64,000 bases of DNA, from assembly GCA_030374765.1 (NCBI GenBank), contig JARGXX010000010.1, positions 558,001 through 622,000 on the forward strand, written 5' to 3'. Source of the stretch: Agarophyton chilense (Eukaryota; Rhodophyta; Florideophyceae; Gracilariales; Gracilariaceae). The notes below the pieces were generated by a model, which did not search any database, was not told the DNA's origin, and saw nothing but the letters and a program-made list of their open reading frames with translations. The position numbers were made by a program, and so were the translations under genes. The number at the start of each line of letters is the position of its first letter. The first letter of the stretch is position 1. This document shows positions 19,400 through 30,340 of this stretch, piece after piece.

Positions 19400-20369
19400 A
19401 TGGTGTTGATCGCATGCCTGCCTCCACTTCCATCGCCACGACCTGAAGGCAAATTACAGTTCATGACCAGCTTCAAGGCTGCAGAACAGATTGTGGATCA
19501 CATTGTGGACAGTGTTGTAGAGCAAGTTCAAAAGCGCAGAGACCGTAGCCCCCATGTAACTGAATGTGACGGCAACTTGGGTAGGGAAGACGTAGAGGCT
19601 CTCACATTCGCAAAAGAGGAAGCAGCTGAGGTATTGAATGAGGGATCGACTGGGAGCAGTGAAATGGAAATGAAGTTTAAGGCGAATGTGAAGGATCTGA
19701 AATCGTTTATGGCCTTGATCGCGCTTTCGCGGGGATACTTGTACACTATGCACCACTGTCGAATGGTGCGAAGGAATACGAAGCGAAACTATCTGCTTCT
19801 TACAGGGAGACTACGGTGCTTGAAGCACAAACCTCCCATAAGGTGTCTATCAAATGTGAACTTTAGTTTGGAGCATGATAGTAAGAAGTGGAGCTTTGTA
19901 GTAGACTTGTGTCACAATCACAAGGCTTCATTAGTATCGCAAAGACGCAAAGAGTGGTTGAGGAACGATGTGCATCGATTCAGAATTTGATGGGAGTTCT
20001 TTTTCTTCAGTGGAAGGAAGATTCGGAAAAGGGAGTTTCCGCTGGTCGAAAAGGGATGGAGATAGATTGGGACGGTCTTCGCACATTGTTTGTTTCGAAG
20101 AAAAGAGACAACCTCAATGGGCGTGCATGCTGTGATTTAATGGGAGATGCGATCGGGCCAAGTACATCTACTGGTGCGAATCTTAAAGATAATCCTTCTT
20201 CGTCAAGTCCCATTTCCTCATTGACTCCCATGGTTCCGTGCAGGGCCCGTATTGGCAGCACCAAAGGTAGCTCAGGGAGGTCGGGCCGACGGAGGCACGT
20301 ACGAGACGTGAATAAGATGGAGTCAGACACCAGTGTGGTTCACGACGTAGACAAGATATCATCTCAACC
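19400..20369 (+). pseudogene. MULE coding block with zinc-finger-like region
   Basis: An open frame from the ATG at 19400 to 19990, then another frame open to the gypsy-2 insertion point. The segment GYLYTMHHCRMVRRNTKR ... LTGRLRCLKHKPPI ... FVVDLCHNHKAS shows the C..C..HxH spacing of the WRKY-GCM1/FAR1-type finger found at the N terminus of MULE transposases. The downstream part is Ser/Arg-rich. The frame is cut at 20369 by gypsy-2, and the target CAACC is repeated at 33090-33094, where the MULE resumes. It may be the N-terminal part of a transposase or of a second cargo gene. Confidence 0.45.
20365..20369. repeat. Gypsy-2 target-site duplication, left copy
   Basis: CAACC directly before the LTR start TGAAGAGCAACG; the matching CAACC is at 33090-33094 directly after the LTR end CCTACA. 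Confidence 0.85.
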
Positions 20370-22540
20370 TGAAGAGCAACGTCCTCCAGGGAGGTTTTTG
20401 GGGACTTAAGTTTTTTCCGGAGCCTCCGGCGTGCAACCTCGTTATGAGTAGGAGTAATCCGTATTTACGGCGATGGCCGGAACGCCGGTGATGCATCGGC
20501 GGGACCGGGTGCCATACACGTGGCCGCAGCGCCCGCGCGACACGTGGCCGCCAGATTGGCCCCTTTTGTTAGACGGACATTTAGCTATTTAGGATAGACT
20601 TTATTTATTGTATTCTACGGTGACTACAGTACTTAGTGTAGAGCAACGCCCAGTCAGGGGATACTTGAAGATGCAACTCATAGAATGAGGATTGAACCCT
20701 CCGAGGGTTATGATTATGATCCCCTCTAAGGTGTGCTGAGGTGGCACTGTTTTCTGGTTATATTTCGCCTATAAGGGAAAATTCGGATGGCCCATGGTTG
20801 GATTGGCCCCGTGATACACGTGGCTTAATTTTGGCACCGATTTTCGGATATTTGTAGAACGTTGGACTTTTGGGCCCTGACAGTTGGATCTCCACGTGTA
20901 TGGCCCTGAGCAGGTGTGCACTACTGTAGAGTTTAGTTAGTGGGCCCTACTTAGGGAGATGAGATCTGACAGTCCGAAGCTCAAAGTAAATGGTAACCAA
21001 GGTTGGTCTTCGATACCTTTAGAGGTTCTTCGTCTCCATCGTTTCGGCCTTACAACCCGGAACGGGCTCTGGTTAGCAACGCCTGCGTAGGGACACGACT
21101 CCACTTGGAGAGTGCCCACGTTTGGGTTCCGTGCAACCACCCCCTTGGGACCGCTCAGACGACCTGCGTGCACGATACCCCGTGGGGGTTCTGCTTACTT
21201 GTTACGTGCTTTTTGTGTTTCCTTTCGAGGACAGGTTTTCGCCCCTGTATTGGGTTTCTTTTGTTGTTTCGCCCCTTTTCTGGTTCTCGGGTCCGGTGCC
21301 TGTTAGTGCCCGACCCTCGCCCCGTTTTTCCTCTTCGCCGGTTTTCCCCCATTCTTTGGGATACCCATACCCATTCCCGATCCAACGGTTTCTACCCCTC
21401 ACCTCCGTCGGTACTGCCGGAATCCCCCGTGGGAGTTACACCCCACACTACGGGTGGAACGGAGGGCTCTGTCTCTGAGTCTGCCTCCCCCAGGGAGCAA
21501 GGCTTCGAACACCTTGAGAGCACTTCCCGTCGCCGGGTTTTGCTCCACAAGTGGTCTTCCGACTTAGAATCCGTTCTCGGACTTTTGGGTTGGTCATCCA
21601 CGAGTTGGAATATCTCTTGGAAGAGGAAGCACCGTCGTGAAGATTTGTTGTAGTGGTCCCCTTTGGAAAGGGTGGAATTGGTTTTTATTTTTGTTTTGTG
21701 TTACGTCATCCGTTCTCCGGGAATCTCGTGATCGAATTTCATCGTTACCCCGAATCGTCGGTGTCGTGTCTGCAGCATGACGCCGCCTACCCGTGGTTCC
21801 AGGACTGGATCGAACCGTCAAGCGGATTCAGTACCCCCGGCCCCGCCTAGGTCGAGGAGCTCAATTCCCGAAGGTCGGAACGATTCCGGTATCGATCCAG
21901 ACACTCGGAGAGCACCCTCAGTGGTTTCAGGTCCTCGAGAGGTCGTGGCTGTGGGCCCAGCTCCAGTGGTGGAGACCCCCTCAGCAGCACCCCGAAGTCG
22001 GGCCGACCCTGAAATACAGCGCCTGGAGACTCGAATTGATATCGCCAACGCGGCTCACATCGAGCTCCTTCACGAGGTTACTACCCTCCGCCTCAAGGTG
22101 GAGGACGCCCAGGTGTGTTGGGTATCTATTCCCACTTTCGTGGTTCCGCCCGTGTATACGGTTTGCTACAACCAGCAGTGCCGGCTATTCCCGACTCCCC
22201 TATTGCGACTCGTGGTCAACCTCGCCCTCTTGCCTCCGTTCCCATTTTCCTCCCCTTTTCCTCCCCTTCATTGGGCAATTCCCGCTCTTGCGGCTCGCAC
22301 TGACACCTGTCGTGCTCGCCACTCTCGTGGGTTTTGCCTCCTCAGAGGATACGCAAGCATCGCTTCAGCGGATATCCTCGGCTTCTTTCAGCCTCCCTGC
22401 GCCCGTCGCGACGGTTTGGCTCCGGCTTACACCTGGCATTGCGCGCCGATCCCTGGGAGGGCTCTACCGCGCCGGTTACCTCGTGAGAGGAAGATCCGGA
22501 CGTCTTCGTAGGTTTTCCCCCTTGGGGGCATTGTCCTACA
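20370..22540 (+). repeat. Gypsy-2 5' LTR, chimeric
   Basis: The outer parts (20370-20631 and 22116-22540) match 32217-32481 and 32656-33089. The middle, 20632-22115, has no counterpart in the 3' LTR. The primer-binding site TGGTCTCCCGACTTAGAAG follows at 22544. Confidence 0.75.
20632..22115 (+). mobile_element. Foreign 5' gypsy segment inside the gypsy-2 5' LTR
   Basis: This segment contains its own LTR end (..CTCCACA, 21549), a primer-binding site (TGGTCTTCCGACTTAGAAT, 21552) and the N-terminal part of a gag (21777-22113, beginning MTPPTRGSRTG and holding a leucine-rich helix, LETRIDIANAAHIELLHEV) that parallels the gag start of gypsy-2 itself (LEEQLRSLRAAHNTLSREF). It looks like the 5' end of a sister element captured by recombination. 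Confidence 0.65.
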
Positions 22541-22654
22541 AATTGGTCTCCCGACTTAGAAGTCAAGACCGCTTGTGTCCTCTCTGAGGTTGTTTTCCGT
22601 TTAACGAGTTTTCTCCGGTCTCACCGGTTTGCTTTCTATTCTTCCGTCGAGACG

Positions 22655-24730
22655 GTGTGGCCAATGCCGAGGAAACCGCCTAGCATGGAGCCTCCTGCAA
22701 CACGCAGCCGTTCCCGCCAAAGCCGTGATGCCAGGGGCACTGATGTTCCACAGGCCCTGGCTCCAACACCCCATTCCCGGGAGATACCGGTCACTGGCAC
22801 TGAAGACCCGCAGCCCGATTCCGGGTTAACAACCGTCGCAACGGTGGTTTCTCCGCCTCCGCGGTTGGTCGACCAAGTGCGGATTGTACGGTTGGAAGAG
22901 CAGCTCCGCTCCCTGCGGGCTGCTCACAATACCCTCTCGAGAGAGTTCACCTCTTTACGAGGAAGCCTCGCTAACCCCCCTACGAGTGAGTTAGCCGAGG
23001 ATATCCGCGTATTGCCGTCGGACGTCAATACACTACTCGAGTGTTTTGGCGCTCCGTCTTCCTTCGCAGAAGGTATGGAGAATCGCTTCGAGCGTCTCCG
23101 AAGCCGACTTCAGTCGGTCGAGAGGACGTTAACCTCGCCCGCGAACGCGTCTAGACCGGTTGTCTCTCATCGAGAGACCCAGTCGCGGAACCGGAAGAGC
23201 CGGAAGAACCGGGATTCTAACCGTAAGCACGGACCCCCGTCCGACTCATCATCTGAGTCGGACGGTAAACCGAGTGACTCGGAGAGTTCCGAATCGTCGG
23301 TGAGCGATGACCCACAGGATCGTTATGGGCGCTCTTCCCGCTCAAAGCGGTCCTCTGCCACCTACGGGGCCATCCGGTCGCGCCCCAAGGGTCGGTGACA
23401 TCCGGGCCTCAAACCCTTGAAGCCCACCAACCCTCTGTACAGGACACTGCTGTCCTACCGGTATTACCGGCTAGAATATTCCTCTTTAGGTCGGACAACG
23501 CGGGACACGGGTAAAGTGAAAGACTGCATCAAGCGGATGCAGCTTTCACTTCGTAGCCAGTCGTTTACTGAGGATGATCCAATTCTAGTCTTGGATTTCC
23601 TACACCGCTTTGTAGCGGAAGCCGATATATTCGGAATGAACGAAGGACAAGCCTACGTGGCGCTACCCTACTTTCTACGGGGTGTCGCTGAAGATCAGTT
23701 TTTGTCGGTTCGGGGTTCGTCGCGAGCCTCCGAAGGAGGTGTGACCTGCTGGCCCGAGGCCGTGCAGTACCTCCTGCATTCCTACGCAACCAACTCCGTG
23801 ATACAAGCGGCGATACTCGCTTTGCGAGACACTCGACAACGCTCCGGCGAGCTCGAGACTGATTACTCGGTACGCTTGAATAAGGCTTTCCACCGTTGTG
23901 GTAATGTATACCCCGCTGGAGAACGCTGTACGATGTTCATTGATGGCTTGGATCCAGCCATCAAGACTCTTGTCGCCCGTTACAGGGAACAAGAGCCGAA
24001 AGTGACCTACCTTGAACTCGTACAGTTTGCCCGCGCAGAGGGAGATGCACTACGTGCAAGCAATCCGGGAACCCGGTCGAAGGCCGCTAAGGCATTGCTG
24101 CTTGAGTCGGACTCTTCTTCACCGTCATTTGCGACGGATGGCATCCCCAAACAGGGTTATGACAATATGAATTTCATCCATCACAATGGTTTATCTATTC
24201 TGACAACGGAATTACCGTCTACGACGGATGGCTCGGTTGACTCAACCGCAAGGGACACGGAGAACGGGCAGGTCTTTTATCTTAATGACCGCCGCACTCC
24301 GGCCCCCCGTATGCCGTACTCGAACGGAATGACACGAAGTCAGCGACCTGGATGGGTTGAAAACCGGGAACCCGGAAGATACACCGATGCTCGGAATGCA
24401 GTACCGCGAAACGCGGGAGTGACGTTGGTGTGCCACTTGTGCTACGAGCGCGGGCACACCTCCCCGCAATGCCTTTTATCGCTACGCGATATGGCGCGAG
24501 TGGTGGATAATTACGAAGCCCTCCCCCCGCAGGAGAAGGGCTCCGTGCCACTCACGTCATATCTCCGCGCGAAGACGGACTTCCCCAACGCATTGGCTCA
24601 CACTCCGAATTCTCGGTACAAACCGGCTCAGCCGGCACGCGCCGCACCAGCGCCAAACCACGCTGGTGGATCTCAACCTGCTCCTGCGGTAGCTACCGTG
24701 CAACGGAATCACGCACTCGTTGCCGAGTAA
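22655..24730 (+). CDS. Gypsy-2 gag region (broken)
   Basis: Starts MPRKPPSMEPPATRSRSRQS. Parts in order: a basic Ser/Arg-rich N terminus, a helical zipper-like stretch, a Ser/Asp-rich segment with SSSESDGKPSDSESSESS, a capsid-like domain (FLHRFVAEADIFGMNEGQ, WPEAVQYLLHSYA, CTMFIDGLDPAIKTLV), and one CCHC knuckle (CHLCYERGHTSPQC). The same capsid domain recurs in gypsy-6 (62.3-63.0 kb) and in fossil form near 41.5 kb. About one break lies within this region. Confidence 0.75.
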
Positions 24731-24810
24731 GTCGAGCCTTCGCCCGACCAAAACCCTGTACAGGGAAAAGAATAGAGGGAGTCTCCCCTTCGAGAGAGGC
24801 GTCCTCAGAG

Positions 24811-26040
24811 TTGAGGCTGACGACGCCCGAGGCGCCAATGCCTCGCTCCCCGGTGAAAATCCTGACAAGGAAGGACACCGCAGAAGCGGACTCTAAACAC
24901 CTCGGTGTTTTGCGTCGACCGTGGGTACGGATTAGAAATAACCGGATCCCGGATAGAGTCTTGGTAATGGCCAAGCGTAACTACAAGGTTTACGCTGACC
25001 TTGGTCTGCACACGCAGTTTATGGTGAGATATCTCACTGTCCTGGATACAGGTGCTGGGCCGAACTTTATTGTGGAATCGGTTTTACCCCCGCCACTGCG
25101 GTCACTCATCCGTTCTGAAACGGTACCCGACGTCTCAGACGCCAATAACAACCCGTTGAAAACGGTTGGTGTGATCGACCTGATCGTCAGGCTAGGGCGG
25201 ATGGTGGTTAAACTAACTTTTATTGTGTGCCGCTCGCTGGCCGCGCCAGTTATGCTGGGATGTGACTACTGCGACAGGTTTGTCGACGCCATCCGCCCAC
25301 GCCTTAAGCATGTGAAACTTGAGGACGGATCGACCGTCCCCATTGTTCGTCAACCGCTGAAGCGGGCATCGAAGAAACACGTTCCTCTACCTGCTGCGCA
25401 GGAACCCACACCGGCCAACCGGGATTCTACGAAGCTACGCGTTGCCTCGTCAGTCACCATACCCCCGGAGAGCCAGGTTATGGTTTCAATCAATTCCCGT
25501 TAACACGGTCTTCGGGTTGTTCAGCCCTTGCCCTCTTTGTACGAGATATTTCAGTCAACCGTTGCGAACGGAATCGTGCAAGTCACGCCGAATTCTCCTT
25601 TCAGGGTGTTGGTTGCCAATCTGGGAAAGGCTCCCCAGACGCTGGCAAAGAACCAAGTCATTGGGTCTGTGACGCCGCACCCGCTCGCGATGCTCCCTAC
25701 AAAGGTGACGGCTGCCGAAGTACTCGGAATAACTCCCTCTACCGAGAATGGTCTCCCGGTATCCGGTGCAGAAACCTCCGGGGAGGCACAGCAGTTGGCG
25801 CTCGATAAAACCGTCAAGACGGATGCATTTCCGACCTCTTCGGTTCCCACAACTGACACCAGGGCACAGCCTACGAGCTACGATAAGATAGACCCGATCA
25901 AGGCCCTCGAGGACCTGGACCTGAGTCATGTACCGGTCTCACACCGGGACCGCTTACGCGGAATGCTACGCGAGTTTACCACAATGTGGGACGGCTCAAC
26001 GGCTCACTGGGTGAGATCAATACAACCGAACATCGGATAG
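24811..26040 (+). CDS. Gypsy-2 protease region (broken)
   Basis: Retropepsin-like domain with RYLTVLDTGAGPNFI (active-site DTG) and a downstream VMLGCDYCDRFV flap-like strand, followed by a linker leading to the reverse transcriptase. It is separated from gag and from the RT block by frame changes. In this family the step between gag and pol may be a programmed shift, but I cannot tell that from decay here. Confidence 0.65.
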
Positions 26041-29000
26041 ACTTGCTACCGGACGCACGTCCGGTTGCACAACCCCCTTACAGGGCGGGACCGAAAGCTC
26101 GGGAGGAGGAAGAATTTCAGGTGGACAAGATGCTCCGTGCTGGAGTCATCGAGCCCGCCCAATCTCGTTGGGCTTCACTGGTGGTGCTGGCCCTCAAGGC
26201 TGACGGCACGGGGCGGTTTTGCGTTGACTACCGCCGCCTCAATGCCGTCACCGTGAGGGACACCTACCCGATTCCGCGCATGGACGAGTGTATAGACTCG
26301 CTCGGGGACGCTACCGTGTTTACAGCTCTGGATGCTAACTGGGGCTACTGGCAAGTCCCAGAGCGGGAAGAGGACCGAGACAAAACCGCGTTTGTTTGCC
26401 ACTCGGGTTCCTACCGCTTCAAGGGGATGCCGTTTGGTTTAACCAATGCACCGGCCACCTTTCAAAGGGAAATAGACATACTGATGTCGCGTTTCAAGTG
26501 GCGCACGTGCCTTGTCTACTTGGACGACATCATTGTCTTTTCCAGAAGCCTGGAAGATCATCTGACCCACGTGCGGGACGTGATGACCGTACTGCGAGAC
26601 GCAGGAATAACCCTCAAGTTGAGGAAGTGCGAGTTCTTCACCGACACGGTGAAGTATCTCGGGCACGTCATCCGTCAAGGACGGTTAATGATCGAACAAG
26701 TTCGTATCAAGTCCCTCTGCGAGGCGAAGGAGCCCCGTACTCAAACGGAGCTCCGATCCTTTTTAGGTCTGGTCAACGTCTATCGACGGTTTCTACCAAG
26801 TTTCTCGGATATCGCCGCTCCGCTAAACGCGCTACTGCGGAAGGGCCAGCCACCGAAGCTTGCGCCATTTACCACAGATCAGTCGGAATCTTTTCGCTCC
26901 TTGATTAAGGCAGTTACGACAGCTCCCATCCTATCCTTGCCCAAACTTGGGCTTCCCTACTCCATCGACACCGACGCCAGCGCCCACCAGGTGGGCTGCG
27001 CACTGTTCCAAACCACCCCCGACGGGGAACGCAAACCAATTGGCTATTGGTCCCGCACGCTGAACGTCCACGAGCGCAACTACTCGGTCTCCGAGAAGAA
27101 GTGCCTCGCAGTGGTCTGGGCGCTATCCACTCTGCGGCCATACCTCATGGGCGTTCATTTCACCGTGTACACGGACCATGCCTGGTTGAGGTGGCTGCTG
27201 AACATCGCAGATCCTTCTGGCCGCTTAATGCGGTGGCGCCTCCGCTTAGCGGAATTCGACTTCGAGGTCGTCTACAAAAAGGGTGTCCAGAACACCCAAG
27301 CAGACGCCCTCTCTCGACTACCTACGACAGGTGAAGCACTTGCCGACCCGGAGGTCGACGAGATCCCGTGCTTTACCTTTGAAGGGGAAACACCGACGGA
27401 GTCGGATTGGCCCGAAACCGGGGACGACATCATGGAAATGGATGAGCTACTCGCAGCGCGCGAGAATGAAACACCCGTACCCGGGACCTTTGTACTCATC
27501 TCCACCGAGGAGATGATCCGAGAACAGTTCGGCGACCCGTTCTGCACGCGCATACGGGCCCGCCTAAACGGTGGAGAGGACTTCCCGTTCGAGGTAAACG
27601 ACATCGGTTACCTCCTCCGGACGGTGTACCACCGATCCCAGATCGTGGTCCCCCACACCCTGCAAACCAGGGTGCTCCACCTCTCACACTACCCGACCCT
27701 CGGGGGACACTCCGATGGGAGAAAACTTTATCTAACCCTGCGAAGGGTCTTTTATTGGCCCGCTATGGCGGTTGATTGCTACGCTACGGTGCAATTTTGC
27801 ACCCAATGTGCAAAGAACCGGGTGAAACTCCGGAAGCACTCCAAACGGATGAAGCTTTTCCCCGCAAGGGCGCCCCTCGAGTTTGTCGCAATCGACATTC
27901 TCGGGCCTCTACTCAAGAAGTGCAAGGGAAACAAGTTCCTCTTGGTCATCACTGACCGCTTTTCGAAGCTGGTGCGCACCGTACCTTTACGGAAGATCAC
28001 CGCTTTCACGGTTTCGAACGCCTTCGTTGCGCACCGGGCGTTCGTTTATGGCCCTCCGATAGAGTTTCTATCCGATAACGGTAAGCAGTTCGCCTCTAAG
28101 TTCTTTCAGGACGTCTGCCGCATCCTCGACGTCAAGAACCTGTTTACTACCACCTACCACCCGCAAACAAACGGGCAGGAGGAACGCTTCAACCGCACCC
28201 TACTGGCGTTGCTACGCTCCTACGTATCCGATCACCCAATGACGTGGGACATTTATTCTGATGCTATCACCTACGCCTACAACACGCAGGTTCACCGGAC
28301 AACCGGTATGACTCCCTTCGAGCTTGTGCTCTCCAGGACACCCCCGCCAGTGGAGGTCGAACCCCATCACAGGGTCAACTCTTTCCCATCCGTGGGTCAA
28401 TACCGCCTCAAGTGGAAGAACTGGCTTACCAAGCTCGTACCGGTCGCCCGGAAGTCCATGGAACGTGCCCAGGCCGCCTACAAGCGGGATTTTGATTGCC
28501 GCTTACGCGGACCACTACCGGCACCGCCCAAGCCGGGAACCTACGTGTTCGTTCGCCGGGAGTACTACAACCTCCGGACCGACAAGCGTCACAAGCTCTC
28601 GACTGTCGCTGAAGGTCCGTTCCGGGTCGTGTCCTCCCTCCCCGGCACCGTTGTGGTGGACAAGAACGGCGACCACGAACGTCTTTCACAAGACCGCATC
28701 GTAGCCGCCCCACCGCCGCTGGCGGAAAACGCATCAGCCCCCGTCGAAACGGCCTCGGATACCACGGGTACAACGGCGGCACCACGCCCCGCCGTGGTAC
28801 CGCACCCCTCACGGGGTCTCTCCGATATACCGACTTTATCGGAACCACCGGCAATGCCGGAAACACCTGGCCCTCGCGGCCAGCTACCCTTACGGGCGCC
28901 GCGCAGTGGTATCTATACCCGCCATGCGGTTAGCCCACCATCACCCGTCGCTCCGTCTAAGGAGGGGGAGGGGACTCGCTTAATCGCGGAAGCATCGCCG

Positions 29001-30062
29001 TCGCAACGGAAGTTTAACCGGACACCCCGGGCAAGGCCCCCGAGCGGGCAACCGCCATCGTCGCCGGACGCCAATCCGCTCCCGCAGGATGCGGCGGTCA
29101 ACCCGACTGCCACGCAACCCTGCAAGGGGAACCAAGGCGCTCGAAGACCCGAAGCTGGGAAGCGAGACCCTACGGACGCTCCGCATCGCGTGGAAGCAAC
29201 TGAGGGCTCCCCGCACATTCGCGGTCGCACACCGAGCGTTTCGGTCGATACCGGTACTCCGGCGGGCGCTGCGCAAGCAGGTCTAGCTAGCCACTCCGTT
29301 GAGAACGGTACGAACCCCATGGGGGAAAAGGGGCGCGACGACAAGTCGAAAACCGCCTCCCTTGCCGAACAATCGGAGCCAACCGTCCGCGACGGTCCGA
29401 CCACCCGTCCTCAAGGTCACGTGACCCGGGCGGAAGATCGTACCAATGGGCACCCGGCATCCCGGTCATTGGCTGACAGCCACCCCGCGGAGGCGGATCG
29501 CCGGGACGGGGATTCACTCACCGCCCACGGCGCACCGCACGGCGGAAACTGCCCACCAATGGGAACGACGCATGCCGCAAATCAAGCGGAGGCCTCCGGC
29601 GAACCGTCACCAAGACGGAAGGACCCCCGCAAAATCGCGGTAAGAGCAGACTTCAGGGAAGCCCCTACCGCCCAGCGGAAACACAACCCGGCCGCGCCGG
29701 CAACTTCCGCGAAGCGGTACGGCAGCCCCGGCAACCCGGCAACAACCGCAGAGCGGAATGACAAACCGGATGACCCGGAACAGGCGACGACGAGCCCAGC
29801 ACCACGCGGCGCTGAGGCTCGGTTCACCACCACCCGGCAAGGCCGGCAAGTTTACGTGCGGGATTACGTCCTCGACCGAATCGTCGGACATAGCTACGAT
29901 GAGCACGGGGTGCTCCAGTACCGGACCTGCTGGTACGGATACGGGCCGGAGTGGGACACCCCGGAGCGCATCGAGCACCTCCCGCGCTCCGCGGTGATGC
30001 GATACCACCGCCTTGCGGGGACCGCACTCCCAGCCACGGTGGTAGACGCCCAAGAGGGATAA
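25986..30062 (+). CDS. Gypsy-2 RT, RNase H, integrase and chromodomain
   Basis: An open frame of 1358 codons. Reverse transcriptase: RFCVDYRRLNAV, FKGMPFGLTNAPATFQ, active-site YLDD (about 26.52 kb). RNase H: YSIDTDASAHQVGCAL and YTDHAWLRWLL. Integrase: zinc finger H..H..CTQCAK and DDE core (AIDILGPL, LSDNGKQF, TNGQEERFNRT). Then comes a Pro/Ala/Thr/Arg-rich linker of nearly 400 residues (about 28.7-29.8 kb), and at the C terminus a chromodomain, VLDRIVGHSYDEHGVLQYRT then WYGYGPEWDTPERIEHLP. A chromodomain at the end of integrase defines chromoviruses and is thought to guide insertion to marked chromatin. Confidence 0.87.
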   Translation: MGRLNGSLGEINTTEHRIDLLPDARPVAQPPYRAGPKAREEEEFQVDKMLRAGVIEPAQSRWASLVVLALKADGTGRFCVDYRRLNAVTVRDTYPIPRMDECIDSLGDATVFTALDANWGYWQVPEREEDRDKTAFVCHSGSYRFKGMPFGLTNAPATFQREIDILMSRFKWRTCLVYLDDIIVFSRSLEDHLTHVRDVMTVLRDAGITLKLRKCEFFTDTVKYLGHVIRQGRLMIEQVRIKSLCEAKEPRTQTELRSFLGLVNVYRRFLPSFSDIAAPLNALLRKGQPPKLAPFTTDQSESFRSLIKAVTTAPILSLPKLGLPYSIDTDASAHQVGCALFQTTPDGERKPIGYWSRTLNVHERNYSVSEKKCLAVVWALSTLRPYLMGVHFTVYTDHAWLRWLLNIADPSGRLMRWRLRLAEFDFEVVYKKGVQNTQADALSRLPTTGEALADPEVDEIPCFTFEGETPTESDWPETGDDIMEMDELLAARENETPVPGTFVLISTEEMIREQFGDPFCTRIRARLNGGEDFPFEVNDIGYLLRTVYHRSQIVVPHTLQTRVLHLSHYPTLGGHSDGRKLYLTLRRVFYWPAMAVDCYATVQFCTQCAKNRVKLRKHSKRMKLFPARAPLEFVAIDILGPLLKKCKGNKFLLVITDRFSKLVRTVPLRKITAFTVSNAFVAHRAFVYGPPIEFLSDNGKQFASKFFQDVCRILDVKNLFTTTYHPQTNGQEERFNRTLLALLRSYVSDHPMTWDIYSDAITYAYNTQVHRTTGMTPFELVLSRTPPPVEVEPHHRVNSFPSVGQYRLKWKNWLTKLVPVARKSMERAQAAYKRDFDCRLRGPLPAPPKPGTYVFVRREYYNLRTDKRHKLSTVAEGPFRVVSSLPGTVVVDKNGDHERLSQDRIVAAPPPLAENASAPVETASDTTGTTAAPRPAVVPHPSRGLSDIPTLSEPPAMPETPGPRGQLPLRAPRSGIYTRHAVSPPSPVAPSKEGEGTRLIAEASPSQRKFNRTPRARPPSGQPPSSPDANPLPQDAAVNPTATQPCKGNQGARRPEAGKRDPTDAPHRVEATEGSPHIRGRTPSVSVDTGTPAGAAQAGLASHSVENGTNPMGEKGRDDKSKTASLAEQSEPTVRDGPTTRPQGHVTRAEDRTNGHPASRSLADSHPAEADRRDGDSLTAHGAPHGGNCPPMGTTHAANQAEASGEPSPRRKDPRKIAVRADFREAPTAQRKHNPAAPATSAKRYGSPGNPATTAERNDKPDDPEQATTSPAPRGAEARFTTTRQGRQVYVRDYVLDRIVGHSYDEHGVLQYRTCWYGYGPEWDTPERIEHLPRSAVMRYHRLAGTALPATVVDAQEG

Positions 30063-30340
30063 ACCGTGAACACGGAATGGAATGGCTGATGGCGCCTCGC
30101 GCCATCTCCGTCCATGCCCCAACGCGGGGAAGGAAGCAACCGCTCACGCTATCCCAACGTCGTTGGTGGTCGTGCCAGTTACCTGGTCCGCGCGCGAAGC
30201 GCCCACAGTTAAACAAGGAACTCCCAGCTAGGCTGGTTCCCTGCAACGCCGGAACCCCGGTTGCAGGCCGGTACCCCGGAAAGAAAGAAGTGGACTTGGG
30301 AAAGGGCGTCGGAAAGGCGACCCTCTTCTTTTATTTCTCA

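Noticed and set aside
20380-20631. The 250-bp repeat shared with 32225-32481 as an independent element
   Set aside because: The purine tract before 32217 and the outer CAACC duplication show that it is the first part of the gypsy-2 LTR.
22116-22540. A complete 425-bp LTR of a separate small element (with 32656-33089)
   Set aside because: No purine tract precedes the right copy and no separate target duplication exists; the outer duplication requires it to be the end of the gypsy-2 LTR. The TG at its start is probably chance.
22655-30062. A virus-like envelope gene in gypsy-2
   Set aside because: No signal peptide, membrane span or furin-like site in the sense or antisense frames after pol.
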